Under the pieces are notes generated by a model, which was given only the letters and a program-made list of their open reading frames with translations, searched no databases and was not told the origin of the DNA. A program made the translations under genes and the position numbers. Positions 16,459 through 25,526 of a stretch of DNA of 64,000 bases are shown here, piece after piece. The first letter of the stretch is position 1; every line of letters starts with the position of its first letter. Source of the DNA: Planctomycetales bacterium ZRK34 (GTDB lineage Bacteria > Planctomycetota > Phycisphaerae > Phycisphaerales > Zrk34); NCBI GenBank assembly GCA_014873095.1, contig CP050848.1, forward strand, positions 3,655,850 through 3,719,849, written 5' to 3'.

Positions 16459-17433
16459 ATGTTTCGACTTCGTCTATTGTCCGTCGCGGCTGTGATGCTT
16501 GTGGCGACCGTTCCTGCCCTGGCACAGGTGCAGGTCGACTCAAAGCTGCCGACTTATGGGCCGACCTCAGGCGTCAGCGGCGCGATCAAGAGCGTCGGTT
16601 CGGACACAATGAACAACCTGATGACCCTGTGGGCGGAGAAGTTCATCGAGTTCTACCCCAATGTCACCGTTGAGATCGAAGGCAAGGGCTCTTCGACCGC
16701 GCCGCCGGCGCTGATCGCGGGCGCCTCGAACTTCGGCCCGATGAGCCGGCAGATGAAACCGCAGGAAGTCGACGCTTTTGAGAAGAAGTTCGGATACAAG
16801 CCCACGCTGATGCGGACCGGCATCGACATGCTCGCCGTGTTCGTTCACAAGGACAACCCCATCGCCAAGACTGGTCTGACGCTGCAGCAGATCGACGCGA
16901 TCTTCTCCAAAACCCGCAAGGGCGGCTATGAGAAAGACGTCACCACCTGGGGCGATCTTGGTCTGACCGGCGAGTGGGCTGACAAGCCGATTTCGCTTTA
17001 CGGCCGCAACAGCGCTTCGGGCACCTACGGCTACTTCAAGAAGCACGCTCTGTTCAAGGGTGACTACAAGGACTCAGTCAAGGAACAGCCCGGCAGTTCG
17101 TCGGTTGTTCAGGGCATCGCCTCGGATAAGTACGGCATCGGTTACTCAGGCATCGGCTACAAGACCGCCGACGTGCACATCGTCCCGCTGGCGGCCAAGG
17201 CTGGCGGCAAGTTCGTTCCGGCGGACCCCAGCACAGTCGAAACATATCCGTTGGCTCGATTCCTCTACCTGTACATCAACTACCAACCGGGTTCTGATCT
17301 GGATCCGCTGCGTCGGGAGTTCGTCAAACTCATCTTCTCCAAGTCCGGCCAGGAAGTGGTCATCAAAGACGGCTACTTGCCGGTTCCCGCGGTCATTGCC
17401 ATGCAGGAGTTGGGACAGTTCGGCATCAACTAA
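16459..17433 (+). CDS. pstS: Phosphate ABC transporter, periplasmic phosphate-binding protein
   Basis: This 324-residue PstS-family protein has a signal peptide (MFRLRLLSVAAVMLVATVPALAQ). It carries the phosphate-binding segments IKSVGSDTMNNLMTLWAEKF, KGSSTAPPALIAGASNFGPMSR and RNSASGTYGYFKKHAL. The ATG at 16459 is preceded by AAGGAG at the right distance; an in-frame upstream start at 16405 lacks this. It is the first gene of pstS-C-A-B-phoU and is separated from pstC by an intrinsic terminator, which should give excess binding protein over permease. Confidence 0.95.
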   Translation: MFRLRLLSVAAVMLVATVPALAQVQVDSKLPTYGPTSGVSGAIKSVGSDTMNNLMTLWAEKFIEFYPNVTVEIEGKGSSTAPPALIAGASNFGPMSRQMKPQEVDAFEKKFGYKPTLMRTGIDMLAVFVHKDNPIAKTGLTLQQIDAIFSKTRKGGYEKDVTTWGDLGLTGEWADKPISLYGRNSASGTYGYFKKHALFKGDYKDSVKEQPGSSSVVQGIASDKYGIGYSGIGYKTADVHIVPLAAKAGGKFVPADPSTVETYPLARFLYLYINYQPGSDLDPLRREFVKLIFSKSGQEVVIKDGYLPVPAVIAMQELGQFGIN

Positions 17434-17517
17434 TCAGGTGAAATCACTGAGCGTCCTGCCTCAACGCTCAGGTTTCCATCCTTCGCCCCGAGCGAAGTCG
17501 CTGGGGAGCCAGCACTC

Positions 17518-17552
17518 GCCGATGACAGCCTGACCGCCGTCATCGGCTTTTT
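17518..17552 (+). terminator. Intrinsic terminator between pstS and pstC
   Basis: A perfect 9-bp stem GCCGATGAC/GTCATCGGC with a 12-base loop is followed by TTTTT. It ends about 20 bases before the pstC start. Partial read-through is expected, because pstC has no evident separate promoter. Confidence 0.8.
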
Positions 17553-17572
17553 GAGCCTTCTGGCCGGAGCGC

Positions 17573-20263
17573 ATGATGTCCGAAGAACCCAAGTCATTCA
17601 CCGGCCGCACGCGCCGACGGACCGTGTCTCCGAGCGTGGCGGTGATGGACGTGGCGGCGCGGTTGATGATCTCTGCAGGCGGCATCGGCACGATTGTCGC
17701 CGTGATGGGTGTGTGTTTGTTTCTGGTTTGGGTGGTGATTCCGCTGTTTGAATCGGCGCGGGTGGAAGACATCCACGCGACAGGTCGTTCCGCCGGGCCG
17801 ACGCTGCTGCATCAGGGCATCGATGAATACCGACTGTTGACCTGGACGCTGAGCGACGACGGCGTGGTGCGGGTGTATCGAGCGGACGATGGGCAGTTAC
17901 GCGACGAGATCAAACCGTTCGAGAAACGAAAGATCACCGACGTTTCATCGTTGATCGGATCGGACTCGATGGTGTTCGGTTTTGCCGACGGTTCGGTGCA
18001 GATCGCCAAGCTGGGGTTCAAGACGCGCTACGTTAGGCCGGATGATCTGGACGACTCGACTCGCCGAGCTCTCGACGCCAGCGAGCCGCATGTGCCGGTC
18101 AATTTCGAGCGAGGGGTGATTCAGAGCATTCAGGGCGGACAGTTGCGGGCGGACGAATTCGAATTCAGCGCTGTGGCGACCGAGCCCGTGTTTGATGGAA
18201 AGATACTCAGGCTCACGCACTCATCCTCCGCGGCCGGCATGGTTCTCGGGGCGGTGGTGGAAAAAGATGACGTTCGGACGTTGAACCTCGTGACGGTCAG
18301 CGAATCGACGAGCCTGTTCGGAGGGACCAAACTTGAATTCGAAACGCCGCAGCAGATCGATCTGCCGCAGCGCGAATCGCCAGTGATGTTCACCGGACTG
18401 GCCGAGGCGGGCGTCGACCTGTACGTCGCCTGGGAAGACGGGTACATGGCCCGCTACCGCACGCTGGACCCGAATAACCCGTTTCTTGCTGAGACCGGCT
18501 ACCTGGCCGAGCCCGGGGCGAAGATCACGTCGATTGGATTCGTGCTCGGTCGCATCACGCTGGTGTGGGGCGATTCAAAGGGGCAGGTCCACGGCGGCTT
18601 CGCGGTGCGATCCACCGAGCCGATCGAAGCGGGGCTCCGCGAGGTCCAACTGAACAAAGGCTCGCAATACGCCTTCGCTATCACCAAAACACTGTCCGAA
18701 AGCGGACCGCCGATGCTGTGCATGTCCGCTTCGCCGCGCGGCCGGTTGATTCTCGGCGGTTTTGATGACGGCACGATGCGTCTGTACAACGTCACGACCG
18801 AAGGGCTGCTGGCGACCGTGTCCGTACCCGATGGGCGTCCTGTCGAGCGCATCGTTTTCGCCCCGAAGCAGGACGGCCTGGTCGCTGTGACCGATCAGCA
18901 TCAGTACACCGCTCATGTCGATCCGCTGCACCCGGAAGTGACCCCTGGCGCCATGTTCGCACCGACCTGGTATGAAGGCTACGCCCGGCCGGACCACGTC
19001 TGGCAAAGCTCTTCGGGCAGCGCCAGCTTCGAGCCCAAGTATGGTTTGATTCCGCTGGTTTTCGGCACGATCAAGGCCACGGCCTACGCGATGCTCTTCG
19101 GGGCGCCGATCGCGCTATTGGCGGCGGTGTATTCCAGCGAGTTTCTTCATCCCCGGGCCAAGGCCACGATCAAACCGACCATCGAGCTGATGGCGTCGCT
19201 GCCGTCGGTGGTGCTCGGTTTTCTGGCGGCTCTCGTGTTTGCACCACTGGTGGAAAAGGTCGTGCCCACAGCCATGTTGAGTTTTGTCACGGTGCCTTTC
19301 AGCTTCGTGTTCTGCGCCTATCTGTGGCAGTTGTTGCCGCCGCACATCTCGCTGCGATGGGCACACTGGCGCATCGCGTTCATGTTGATCCCGGTTGTGA
19401 TGGGCGCGTTGATGGCGGTGGTCTGTGGGCCGCTGGTTGAGAAGATGCTGTTTGCCGGCGACCTGAAGGCGTGGGTCGCCTGGGGGCCGGAGAAAACCTC
19501 GTCGAGCCAGATGATTTATCAGTCGGCCGTCGGTGGGTGGGTGCTGCTGCTGTTGCCGCTGTGTGCGATCGTGATGTCATTGCTGATCAATCGCACGATC
19601 AGCCAGAAGATGCGACACCTGTCGGCGAACATCACGCGAACGCAGTTGGCATTCATGGATCTGGGTAAATTTCTGGGGGGCACCGCAGCCACAATCGCCC
19701 TGGCGCTCGGGCTTGGGACCATGCTCAACGCGGCGGGTTTCGACCCACGGGCCAGCTTGATGATCTGGGGCATCGACTTTTCGCCGATTGACGTCTATGT
19801 GCAGCGTAATTCGCTGATTGTCGGTTTTGTCATGGGCTTCGCGGTGATTCCGCTGATTTACACGATTGCCGATGATGCCTTGTCCGCGGTGCCGGAGCAT
19901 CTGCGATCGGCTTCGCTGGGCGCCGGCGCGACCCCGTGGCAGACCGCCGTGCGCATCATCATTCCGACGGCACTGAGCGGATTGTTTTCCGCATTGATGA
20001 TCGGGTTGGGCCGAGCCGTAGGTGAAACGATGATCGTACTGATGGCGGCGGGCAATACGCCAATTCTGGATATGAATCTCTTCGCCGGTTTCCGCACGCT
20101 CTCAGCCAACATCGCCGTCGAGTTGCCCGAAGCCCCCAAGGATGAAACCCACTACCGCACGCTGTTCCTGGCGGCGCTGGTGCTGTTCGCGATGACGTTT
20201 GTGGTTAACACCGTCGCTGAAGTCGTTCGCCTGCGATTCCGCAAGAGGGCTTTCCAGCTATGA
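17573..20263 (+). CDS. pstC: Phosphate ABC transporter permease PstC with large N-terminal periplasmic domain
   Basis: At 896 residues this is almost three times the usual PstC (about 310). A first membrane helix (about residues 30-58) is followed by about 430 residues that look like a beta-propeller built of WD40-like blades (DDGVVRVYRADDGQ, FADGSVQIAKLGF, FDDGTMRLYNVTTEG). The permease proper follows from about residue 495, with the ABC permease loop EHLRSASLGAGATPWQTAVRIIIPTALSG. Comparable long PstC proteins are known from gammaproteobacteria. The extra domain may sense phosphate or contact PstS, but its function is unknown. The stop overlaps the pstA start (ATGA). Confidence 0.9.
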   Translation: MMSEEPKSFTGRTRRRTVSPSVAVMDVAARLMISAGGIGTIVAVMGVCLFLVWVVIPLFESARVEDIHATGRSAGPTLLHQGIDEYRLLTWTLSDDGVVRVYRADDGQLRDEIKPFEKRKITDVSSLIGSDSMVFGFADGSVQIAKLGFKTRYVRPDDLDDSTRRALDASEPHVPVNFERGVIQSIQGGQLRADEFEFSAVATEPVFDGKILRLTHSSSAAGMVLGAVVEKDDVRTLNLVTVSESTSLFGGTKLEFETPQQIDLPQRESPVMFTGLAEAGVDLYVAWEDGYMARYRTLDPNNPFLAETGYLAEPGAKITSIGFVLGRITLVWGDSKGQVHGGFAVRSTEPIEAGLREVQLNKGSQYAFAITKTLSESGPPMLCMSASPRGRLILGGFDDGTMRLYNVTTEGLLATVSVPDGRPVERIVFAPKQDGLVAVTDQHQYTAHVDPLHPEVTPGAMFAPTWYEGYARPDHVWQSSSGSASFEPKYGLIPLVFGTIKATAYAMLFGAPIALLAAVYSSEFLHPRAKATIKPTIELMASLPSVVLGFLAALVFAPLVEKVVPTAMLSFVTVPFSFVFCAYLWQLLPPHISLRWAHWRIAFMLIPVVMGALMAVVCGPLVEKMLFAGDLKAWVAWGPEKTSSSQMIYQSAVGGWVLLLLPLCAIVMSLLINRTISQKMRHLSANITRTQLAFMDLGKFLGGTAATIALALGLGTMLNAAGFDPRASLMIWGIDFSPIDVYVQRNSLIVGFVMGFAVIPLIYTIADDALSAVPEHLRSASLGAGATPWQTAVRIIIPTALSGLFSALMIGLGRAVGETMIVLMAAGNTPILDMNLFAGFRTLSANIAVELPEAPKDETHYRTLFLAALVLFAMTFVVNTVAEVVRLRFRKRAFQL

Positions 20264-22557
20264 GTGATCAGCAGACAGCCACACCCGAAGCGCCGGCGAC
20301 GCCTCCGATTGATGATCACGAATCGGTAGCCGTCGAGCCGCCGGCTGTGCCGCCGAAAAAGTCAGCCCCGCCGCGCCGGCGTCGTTCCAGTTCGAGTCTG
20401 TTCGCCAAGGGCGAGCCGATGATCTGGCTCACAGGCGGTGCGATGCTCACCTGTCTGATCATGGTGATCGGTCTGCTGGCGTTAATCTTCTACTTCGGCG
20501 GATCAACGTTCTGGCCTGACCCGGTGGTCAAGATCACCACGGTCGACGGTCGGACCTACATGGGTGAGATCACACGATCGGATAACTATCAGCCGGAGCC
20601 GACGGCCATCGAATCGCTCTCCGGCGAATTGCGTACTCTCGCCGAATCCGAGATGGCTGCCCATGACGGTTGGGCTCATCGCCAGTTGTTCCGCACCGGT
20701 AATTTCCGCCTGACACAGACGCACTTTCAGTGGATCAACGATTACGAAATCGCCACGACCGAACACCCGGATTGGGCGGTGACCGTCGAGCGGATGGAGT
20801 GGGGTCGGTACTACGGTTTTCCCGAGGCGTTCGTGCTGATCACGAACCCGCTGGAAGGTCCGGCCGATCAGCGAAAGCAGGAAGCGGCCAAACTGCTCAG
20901 CGAGTTTAAACCGCAAAGCGGTGGTGTCGGCCGCGTGCTCATCGAGGTCAATGTCGACGGCCGTATGCAGCCCGAACTCATCGGGCCCGATCAATTGGAT
21001 CAACTCGACAAGGCTTCGAAGATTCTCGGTGTCGTCGAAGCTTTTGAAGGTGCTGAGTCCGCGTGGGCGGCGTTTAATCGGCATCACGAGGATGTACGTA
21101 ATCGCTGGCAGCAGCGGCGTGACCTCGAAAAATACGACATCGGCCACGTCAACCACGAACAGGAATCCGCCCGTCTGGCGATGCGCGAGGCGGAGCTTGA
21201 TTTACAAGATGCGGTCAACACCTCGGGTGAAGACTCACCGCAGGCTGAAGCGGCTCGCAAAGCGTTGGCCGCCGCCAGGGAACATCACGAAAAGGTCAGC
21301 GCCCACGCGAATGAACAGTTCGCCGAGATCCGCGAGAAGATCAAATCGATCAATGCGGAAAATGCTCGATATCAGTTGCTGATGCGCACTGCCGGCGAAG
21401 GCAAGCAGGCGGCGATCGCGTCGCTGATGCGGCTGGATGACGTGGTGCGGGGCTATCCGGCGAACCGGCTCAGCTTTGGCGACAAGCTCTCGATTAACGC
21501 AAGTCGATGGTGGGAGTTTTTGTTTGACGAGCCGCGCGAGGCCAACAGCGAAGGCGGTGTTTGGCCGGCGATCTTCGGCACGGTCGTGATGACCATGATC
21601 ATGGCGATTGCGGTGGTGCCATTCGGCGTGTTGGCGGCGCTTTACATCCGTGAATATGCTAAGGGCGGGTTTGTCGTGTCGGTGGTTCGCATTGCGATCA
21701 ACAACCTGGCCGGTGTGCCGTCGATCGTGTTCGGCGTGTTCGGGCTCGGATTTTTCTGCTATCAGGTCGGCGGGTTCGTTGACGGCGGCCCGAAGAACAT
21801 CGGGATGCAGCCCATGACGCCGCTGGGCTGGTGGCTGGTGCTGTCGGGCGTGGTGGTCGTCGGCACAGGAGCGTTTTTCTGCTGGCTGAGTTCGGCGCGG
21901 ATGAGCAAGTCACGTCTTGAGCAGCGCAGCCTGCAGAAACTGCTGCGGCGTGGTTCAGTGGTGTTATGGCTGACATGCCTGAGCGGCGCGATGATGCTCA
22001 TCGTGAAGGTTCCATATTTCGATGGGTTGTATCGCGCCTCGCTGCCGAACCCCGTCTTCGGCAAGGGGGGGCTGCTCTGGGCATCGTTTACGCTGGCGCT
22101 GTTAACACTGCCGGTGGTGATCGTCGCCACGGAAGAGGCGCTGGCGGCAGTTCCGGGATCAATGCGTGAAGGTTCATACGCCTGCGGCGCGAGCAAGTGG
22201 CAGACGATTCACCGAATCGTGCTGCCACGCGCCATGCCGGGCATTATGACCGGAGCCATTCTGTCGATGGCACGCGGCGCCGGCGAGGTCGCTCCGCTGA
22301 TGCTGGTTGGTGCTGTGAAGTTGGCGCCGGAACTGCCCGTCGACGGCGTTTTTCCATATGTCCACATGCAGCGCAGCTTCATGCACCTGGGTTTCCACAT
22401 CTACGACGTGGGCTTCCAGAGCCAGAACTCCGAAGCCGCCAAGCCGATGGTCTACACGACCACGCTGCTGCTGATTCTGATCGTGGCTGTTTTGAACCTG
22501 ACCGCCATCTACCTGCGCACGCGGCTGCGGCGCAAGTTCGTAGCGAATCAATTCTGA
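20260..22557 (+). CDS. pstA: Phosphate ABC transporter permease PstA with large periplasmic insertion
   Basis: This 765-residue protein (usual PstA about 290) has a Pro/Arg-rich cytoplasmic start. A membrane helix (about 53-78) is followed by a periplasmic region of about 340 residues. That region includes a long alpha-helical coiled-coil stretch (about 280-385, rich in Glu/Ala/Lys). The permease core follows, with the signature [32 protein letters not shown]. Like PstC it is enlarged on the periplasmic side, so the two probably form an extended extracytoplasmic assembly. Start and stop overlaps show tight coupling with pstC and pstB. Confidence 0.9.
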   Translation: MSDQQTATPEAPATPPIDDHESVAVEPPAVPPKKSAPPRRRRSSSSLFAKGEPMIWLTGGAMLTCLIMVIGLLALIFYFGGSTFWPDPVVKITTVDGRTYMGEITRSDNYQPEPTAIESLSGELRTLAESEMAAHDGWAHRQLFRTGNFRLTQTHFQWINDYEIATTEHPDWAVTVERMEWGRYYGFPEAFVLITNPLEGPADQRKQEAAKLLSEFKPQSGGVGRVLIEVNVDGRMQPELIGPDQLDQLDKASKILGVVEAFEGAESAWAAFNRHHEDVRNRWQQRRDLEKYDIGHVNHEQESARLAMREAELDLQDAVNTSGEDSPQAEAARKALAAAREHHEKVSAHANEQFAEIREKIKSINAENARYQLLMRTAGEGKQAAIASLMRLDDVVRGYPANRLSFGDKLSINASRWWEFLFDEPREANSEGGVWPAIFGTVVMTMIMAIAVVPFGVLAALYIREYAKGGFVVSVVRIAINNLAGVPSIVFGVFGLGFFCYQVGGFVDGGPKNIGMQPMTPLGWWLVLSGVVVVGTGAFFCWLSSARMSKSRLEQRSLQKLLRRGSVVLWLTCLSGAMMLIVKVPYFDGLYRASLPNPVFGKGGLLWASFTLALLTLPVVIVATEEALAAVPGSMREGSYACGASKWQTIHRIVLPRAMPGIMTGAILSMARGAGEVAPLMLVGAVKLAPELPVDGVFPYVHMQRSFMHLGFHIYDVGFQSQNSEAAKPMVYTTTLLLILIVAVLNLTAIYLRTRLRRKFVANQF

Positions 22558-22571
22558 TCGAGAGGTACGTC

Positions 22572-23507
22572 ATGCAGACGGAAAACTCCATAGACCAGCA
22601 GGCCCCGGTGAACATGCAGGTGACGCCCCAGGCGGTCGCCACGCAGCGACCGGCCGGCAGCGCCAAAGCGCCCAACAAAAAAGGTGATCTGCTCGAGGCG
22701 ATTTCACGCAATGAGCCGATACGCACCGAGATTCACGATGAGCTCGGCCAGGAAGAGCCCGTGCTCGATGTTCGCAATTTCAACCTATGGTATGGCCTGA
22801 AGCAGGCTCTATTTGATATCAACATGACCGTGCCTCGGAACAAGGTCACCGCGCTGATCGGTCCCTCCGGTTGCGGCAAGTCGACGCTTCTGCGCTCGGT
22901 CAACCGCATCAACGATCTCATCGACAGCCTCCGCATCACCGGCGATATGCATCTTTCCGGCGAGTCAATCTACGACGTGGCCGTCGACGTCATTGAACTG
23001 CGCAAGCGCATGGGCATGGTCTTTCAGAAGCCCAATCCCTTCCCGATGTCGATCTACGAAAACGTGATTTACTCGCTGCGTATCGATGGTGTCCGCAACA
23101 AGTCTCTGCTCAGCGAAGTCTGTGAACGTTCGCTCCGCGCCGCGGCCCTGTGGGACGAGGTCAAGGACCGTCTGCACGAATCCGCTCTCGGTATGTCCGG
23201 CGGCCAGCAGCAGCGCCTCTGCATCGCCCGCGCCATCGCCGCCGAGCCCGAAGTGCTGCTCATGGATGAACCCTGCTCCGCGCTGGACCCGATCGCCACC
23301 GGCAAGATCGAAGACCTCATCGGCGAACTGCGCGGCTCATACACCGTGCTCATCGTCACCCACAACATGCAGCAGGCCTCGCGCACCAGCGACTACACCG
23401 CATTCATGTATCTCGGCCGCCTCATCGAGTACGGCCCGACGCCTGAGATGTTTCAGAATCCGCACCTCAAGGAAACTGAAGACTACATCACCGGCCGCTT
23501 CGGTTAA
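22572..23507 (+). CDS. pstB: Phosphate ABC transporter ATP-binding protein
   Basis: This 311-residue ATPase shows Walker [10 protein letters not shown], signature [19 protein letters not shown], Walker [14 protein letters not shown] and the PstB-typical [16 protein letters not shown] chose ATG 22572 with GAGAGG upstream; the much longer open frame from 22197 overlaps pstA and is a shadow. A leader of about 55 residues precedes the conserved domain, longer than in most PstB proteins. Confidence 0.95.
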   Translation: MQTENSIDQQAPVNMQVTPQAVATQRPAGSAKAPNKKGDLLEAISRNEPIRTEIHDELGQEEPVLDVRNFNLWYGLKQALFDINMTVPRNKVTALIGPSGCGKSTLLRSVNRINDLIDSLRITGDMHLSGESIYDVAVDVIELRKRMGMVFQKPNPFPMSIYENVIYSLRIDGVRNKSLLSEVCERSLRAAALWDEVKDRLHESALGMSGGQQQRLCIARAIAAEPEVLLMDEPCSALDPIATGKIEDLIGELRGSYTVLIVTHNMQQASRTSDYTAFMYLGRLIEYGPTPEMFQNPHLKETEDYITGRFG

Positions 23508-23567
23508 GCCGACGACTGCACACGCGTCGCGCACTCTTACGGCGACCCCGCTCCTGGAGCATCGCAC

Positions 23568-24254
23568 ATGCCAGCACATCTGGAAAGGCAGCTCGAAAAA
23601 CTCAAGCAAATGGTTCGTGGACTGACCACGGAAGTCGCCGAAGCCGTCCAACATGCCCTGGCCGCCTTTCAGCATCGCGACTGCGAACTCGCCCGCCAGG
23701 TCATCGATCACGACGACGTGATCAACCTCACCGAGATTGACATTGAAGAAGAATGCCTGCACACCCTGGCCTGTTATCAACCCGTCGCAATGGACCTCCG
23801 CTACGTGGTCAGTATTCTGAAGGTCAACAACGACCTGGAGCGCATCGGAGATCACGCGGTCAAAATCGCTGAGATCACCTGCTATCTGGCTAATGAGCCG
23901 TTTGCCGATCTGATGGCATTCATCGACGGCATGAGCGAGCATGTGATGCAGATGCTGCGATTGTCGTTGGAGGCGCTGCTGGATTCCGATGTTGATAAAG
24001 CCACGCTGGTTCGACCGTCCGACGATCGGGTCGACACCATCCATCGGCGGATGTATGAGCAGGTCGAAACCGCCATGGGCGACAACCCGCAGAACATCCC
24101 GCAGTTGATCCACATCATGAACATCTCGCGGCAGCTTGAGCGCATCGCCGACCTGACGGTGAACATCGCCGAGGACGTGATCTACACCGTGGAAGGTGAA
24201 ATCCTCCGCCACGGTCGCAGTGTCGCAAGGTCCGATCCCTCACGATCTCTCTAA
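23568..24254 (+). CDS. phoU: Phosphate-transport regulatory protein PhoU
   Basis: This 228-residue PhoU is a two-repeat three-helix-bundle protein with the metal-binding E/DxxxD motifs in NNDLERIGDHAVKIAE and SRQLERIADLTVNIAED. It is the last gene of the pst operon. It is expected to couple transporter state to the PhoR-type kinase and to restrain uptake. The kinase/regulator pair is not in this window. Confidence 0.95.
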   Translation: MPAHLERQLEKLKQMVRGLTTEVAEAVQHALAAFQHRDCELARQVIDHDDVINLTEIDIEEECLHTLACYQPVAMDLRYVVSILKVNNDLERIGDHAVKIAEITCYLANEPFADLMAFIDGMSEHVMQMLRLSLEALLDSDVDKATLVRPSDDRVDTIHRRMYEQVETAMGDNPQNIPQLIHIMNISRQLERIADLTVNIAEDVIYTVEGEILRHGRSVARSDPSRSL

Positions 24255-24258
24255 CGCC

Positions 24259-24283
24259 GACGCTGGCGCGCCACCGAAGCGTC
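24259..24283. other. Hairpin between convergent phoU and enolase-superfamily genes
   Basis: Arms GACGCT/AGCGTC enclose the palindrome GGCGCGCC. No U-tract follows on either strand. It could be a weak bidirectional terminator of the two convergent operons. Confidence 0.3.
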
Positions 24284-24293
24284 TGATATCGAT

Positions 24294-25526
24294 TCACAGC
24301 AACTTGTCACCACCGGACTGTTTCATCAGTTCGACGACCTTGGATTCGTCGACTTCGATGCCGAGCCCGGGGCCGGTCGGGGCGTAGGCTTTGTCCTGCT
24401 CGATGCGCAGCGGTGTTTTGAGCACATCGGCCGTGAGAAACTGCGGACCATTCAGCGCGCAGGGGCGTTGCTGCCCAAAGGCGGCATACAGGCTCAGCGA
24501 GGCGGCCAGTGAAATATCCGGATCGGTCAGTCCGCTGCCGAGCCAGATCAGGTCGTGCTTCAGGCAGTATTCGATCTGTCGGCGATTGGACAGCAGGCCG
24601 CCGCATCGCGCGGGTTTGCATGCCACGCCGTCATGCATACTGAGGCGGTGAAATTCGCGCAGATCGCGCGGTGTGATCACGCCTTCGTCCATGAGGATTG
24701 GCAGGGCAGCTTGTTTTTTCAGGGCCTGGTAGCCGCTGATGTGGTTCGGTCGCAGGGGCGCTTCCAGCACATCGACGCCGGCGTCGGACAGTTTCGGGGC
24801 CGCCACGAGCGCCGCTTCATCGTCATATCCGCCGTTGGCATCGGCCCACAGAAACGTCTTCGGCGCCAGCTTGCGGACTTCTTTGGCCAGCGTTTCATCG
24901 AACTGCGGATCGGGCCCGACTTTGATGTTGAAGTTGCTGAAACCGCGCTGATGTCCCTCGTCGATGCGGGCGGCGACATCGTCGAGCTTCGTCACGTTGA
25001 CTGTCCAGCTCAGCGTCAGCGGGCCTTTGATCTGGCGGCCCCACATCTGAGCAAGCGACTGGCCGCGCAGTTTGCCGGTCAGATCATGCAATGCGATGTC
25101 GAGCCCGGCACGCGTGATCGGCATGCCTGTCGTGAATCCGGGCGCGATGGCGTGATCCATCGCATCCATTGCACCATCGAGGTCCGTCGGGTCACGTCCG
25201 ATCAACACCGGCACAAAGTAGTCACGCAACGCAACAACCGCCGTCTCCAACGTTTCATCAGACCACTTGGCGATCGGCAGAGACTGACCCCAGCCGACGG
25301 TTCCATCATCGGCGGTCACCTTGATGATCACCGCGGCGCGACCGGCCGACCCATGCGGCCCGGTGAAGAACTTGAAGTACCCCGTCATCGGATACCGCAT
25401 CGGAAATAGCTGAATCCTGTCGATCTTCGTCATCGCGCGCCCCTTGGCGAAAGCCACATGCGGCAGCGCCATCGCCCCAAGCGCCCCGGCTGCGGCCGCT
25501 GTGAATGCCCGTCGTGTCGGTTTCAC
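24294..25526 (-). CDS. Enolase-superfamily enzyme (mandelate racemase/muconate-lactonizing type), Tat-exported
   Basis: This 410-residue protein has a Tat-type leader (MKPTRRAFTAAAAGALGAMALPHVAFA). The body shows the MR/MLE N-terminal cap and barrel, with the lysine region FSNFNIKVGPDP, the metal ligand LWADANGGYDDEA, EAPLRPN and ILMDEGV. The family dehydrates or epimerises sugar acids and dipeptides; the substrate is not deducible. Its start overlaps the DUF6807 gene stop by 4 bases, so it is the third gene of an exported carbohydrate-degradation operon. Confidence 0.85.
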   Translation of the reverse strand: MKPTRRAFTAAAAGALGAMALPHVAFAKGRAMTKIDRIQLFPMRYPMTGYFKFFTGPHGSAGRAAVIIKVTADDGTVGWGQSLPIAKWSDETLETAVVALRDYFVPVLIGRDPTDLDGAMDAMDHAIAPGFTTGMPITRAGLDIALHDLTGKLRGQSLAQMWGRQIKGPLTLSWTVNVTKLDDVAARIDEGHQRGFSNFNIKVGPDPQFDETLAKEVRKLAPKTFLWADANGGYDDEAALVAAPKLSDAGVDVLEAPLRPNHISGYQALKKQAALPILMDEGVITPRDLREFHRLSMHDGVACKPARCGGLLSNRRQIEYCLKHDLIWLGSGLTDPDISLAASLSLYAAFGQQRPCALNGPQFLTADVLKTPLRIEQDKAYAPTGPGLGIEVDESKVVELMKQSGGDKLL

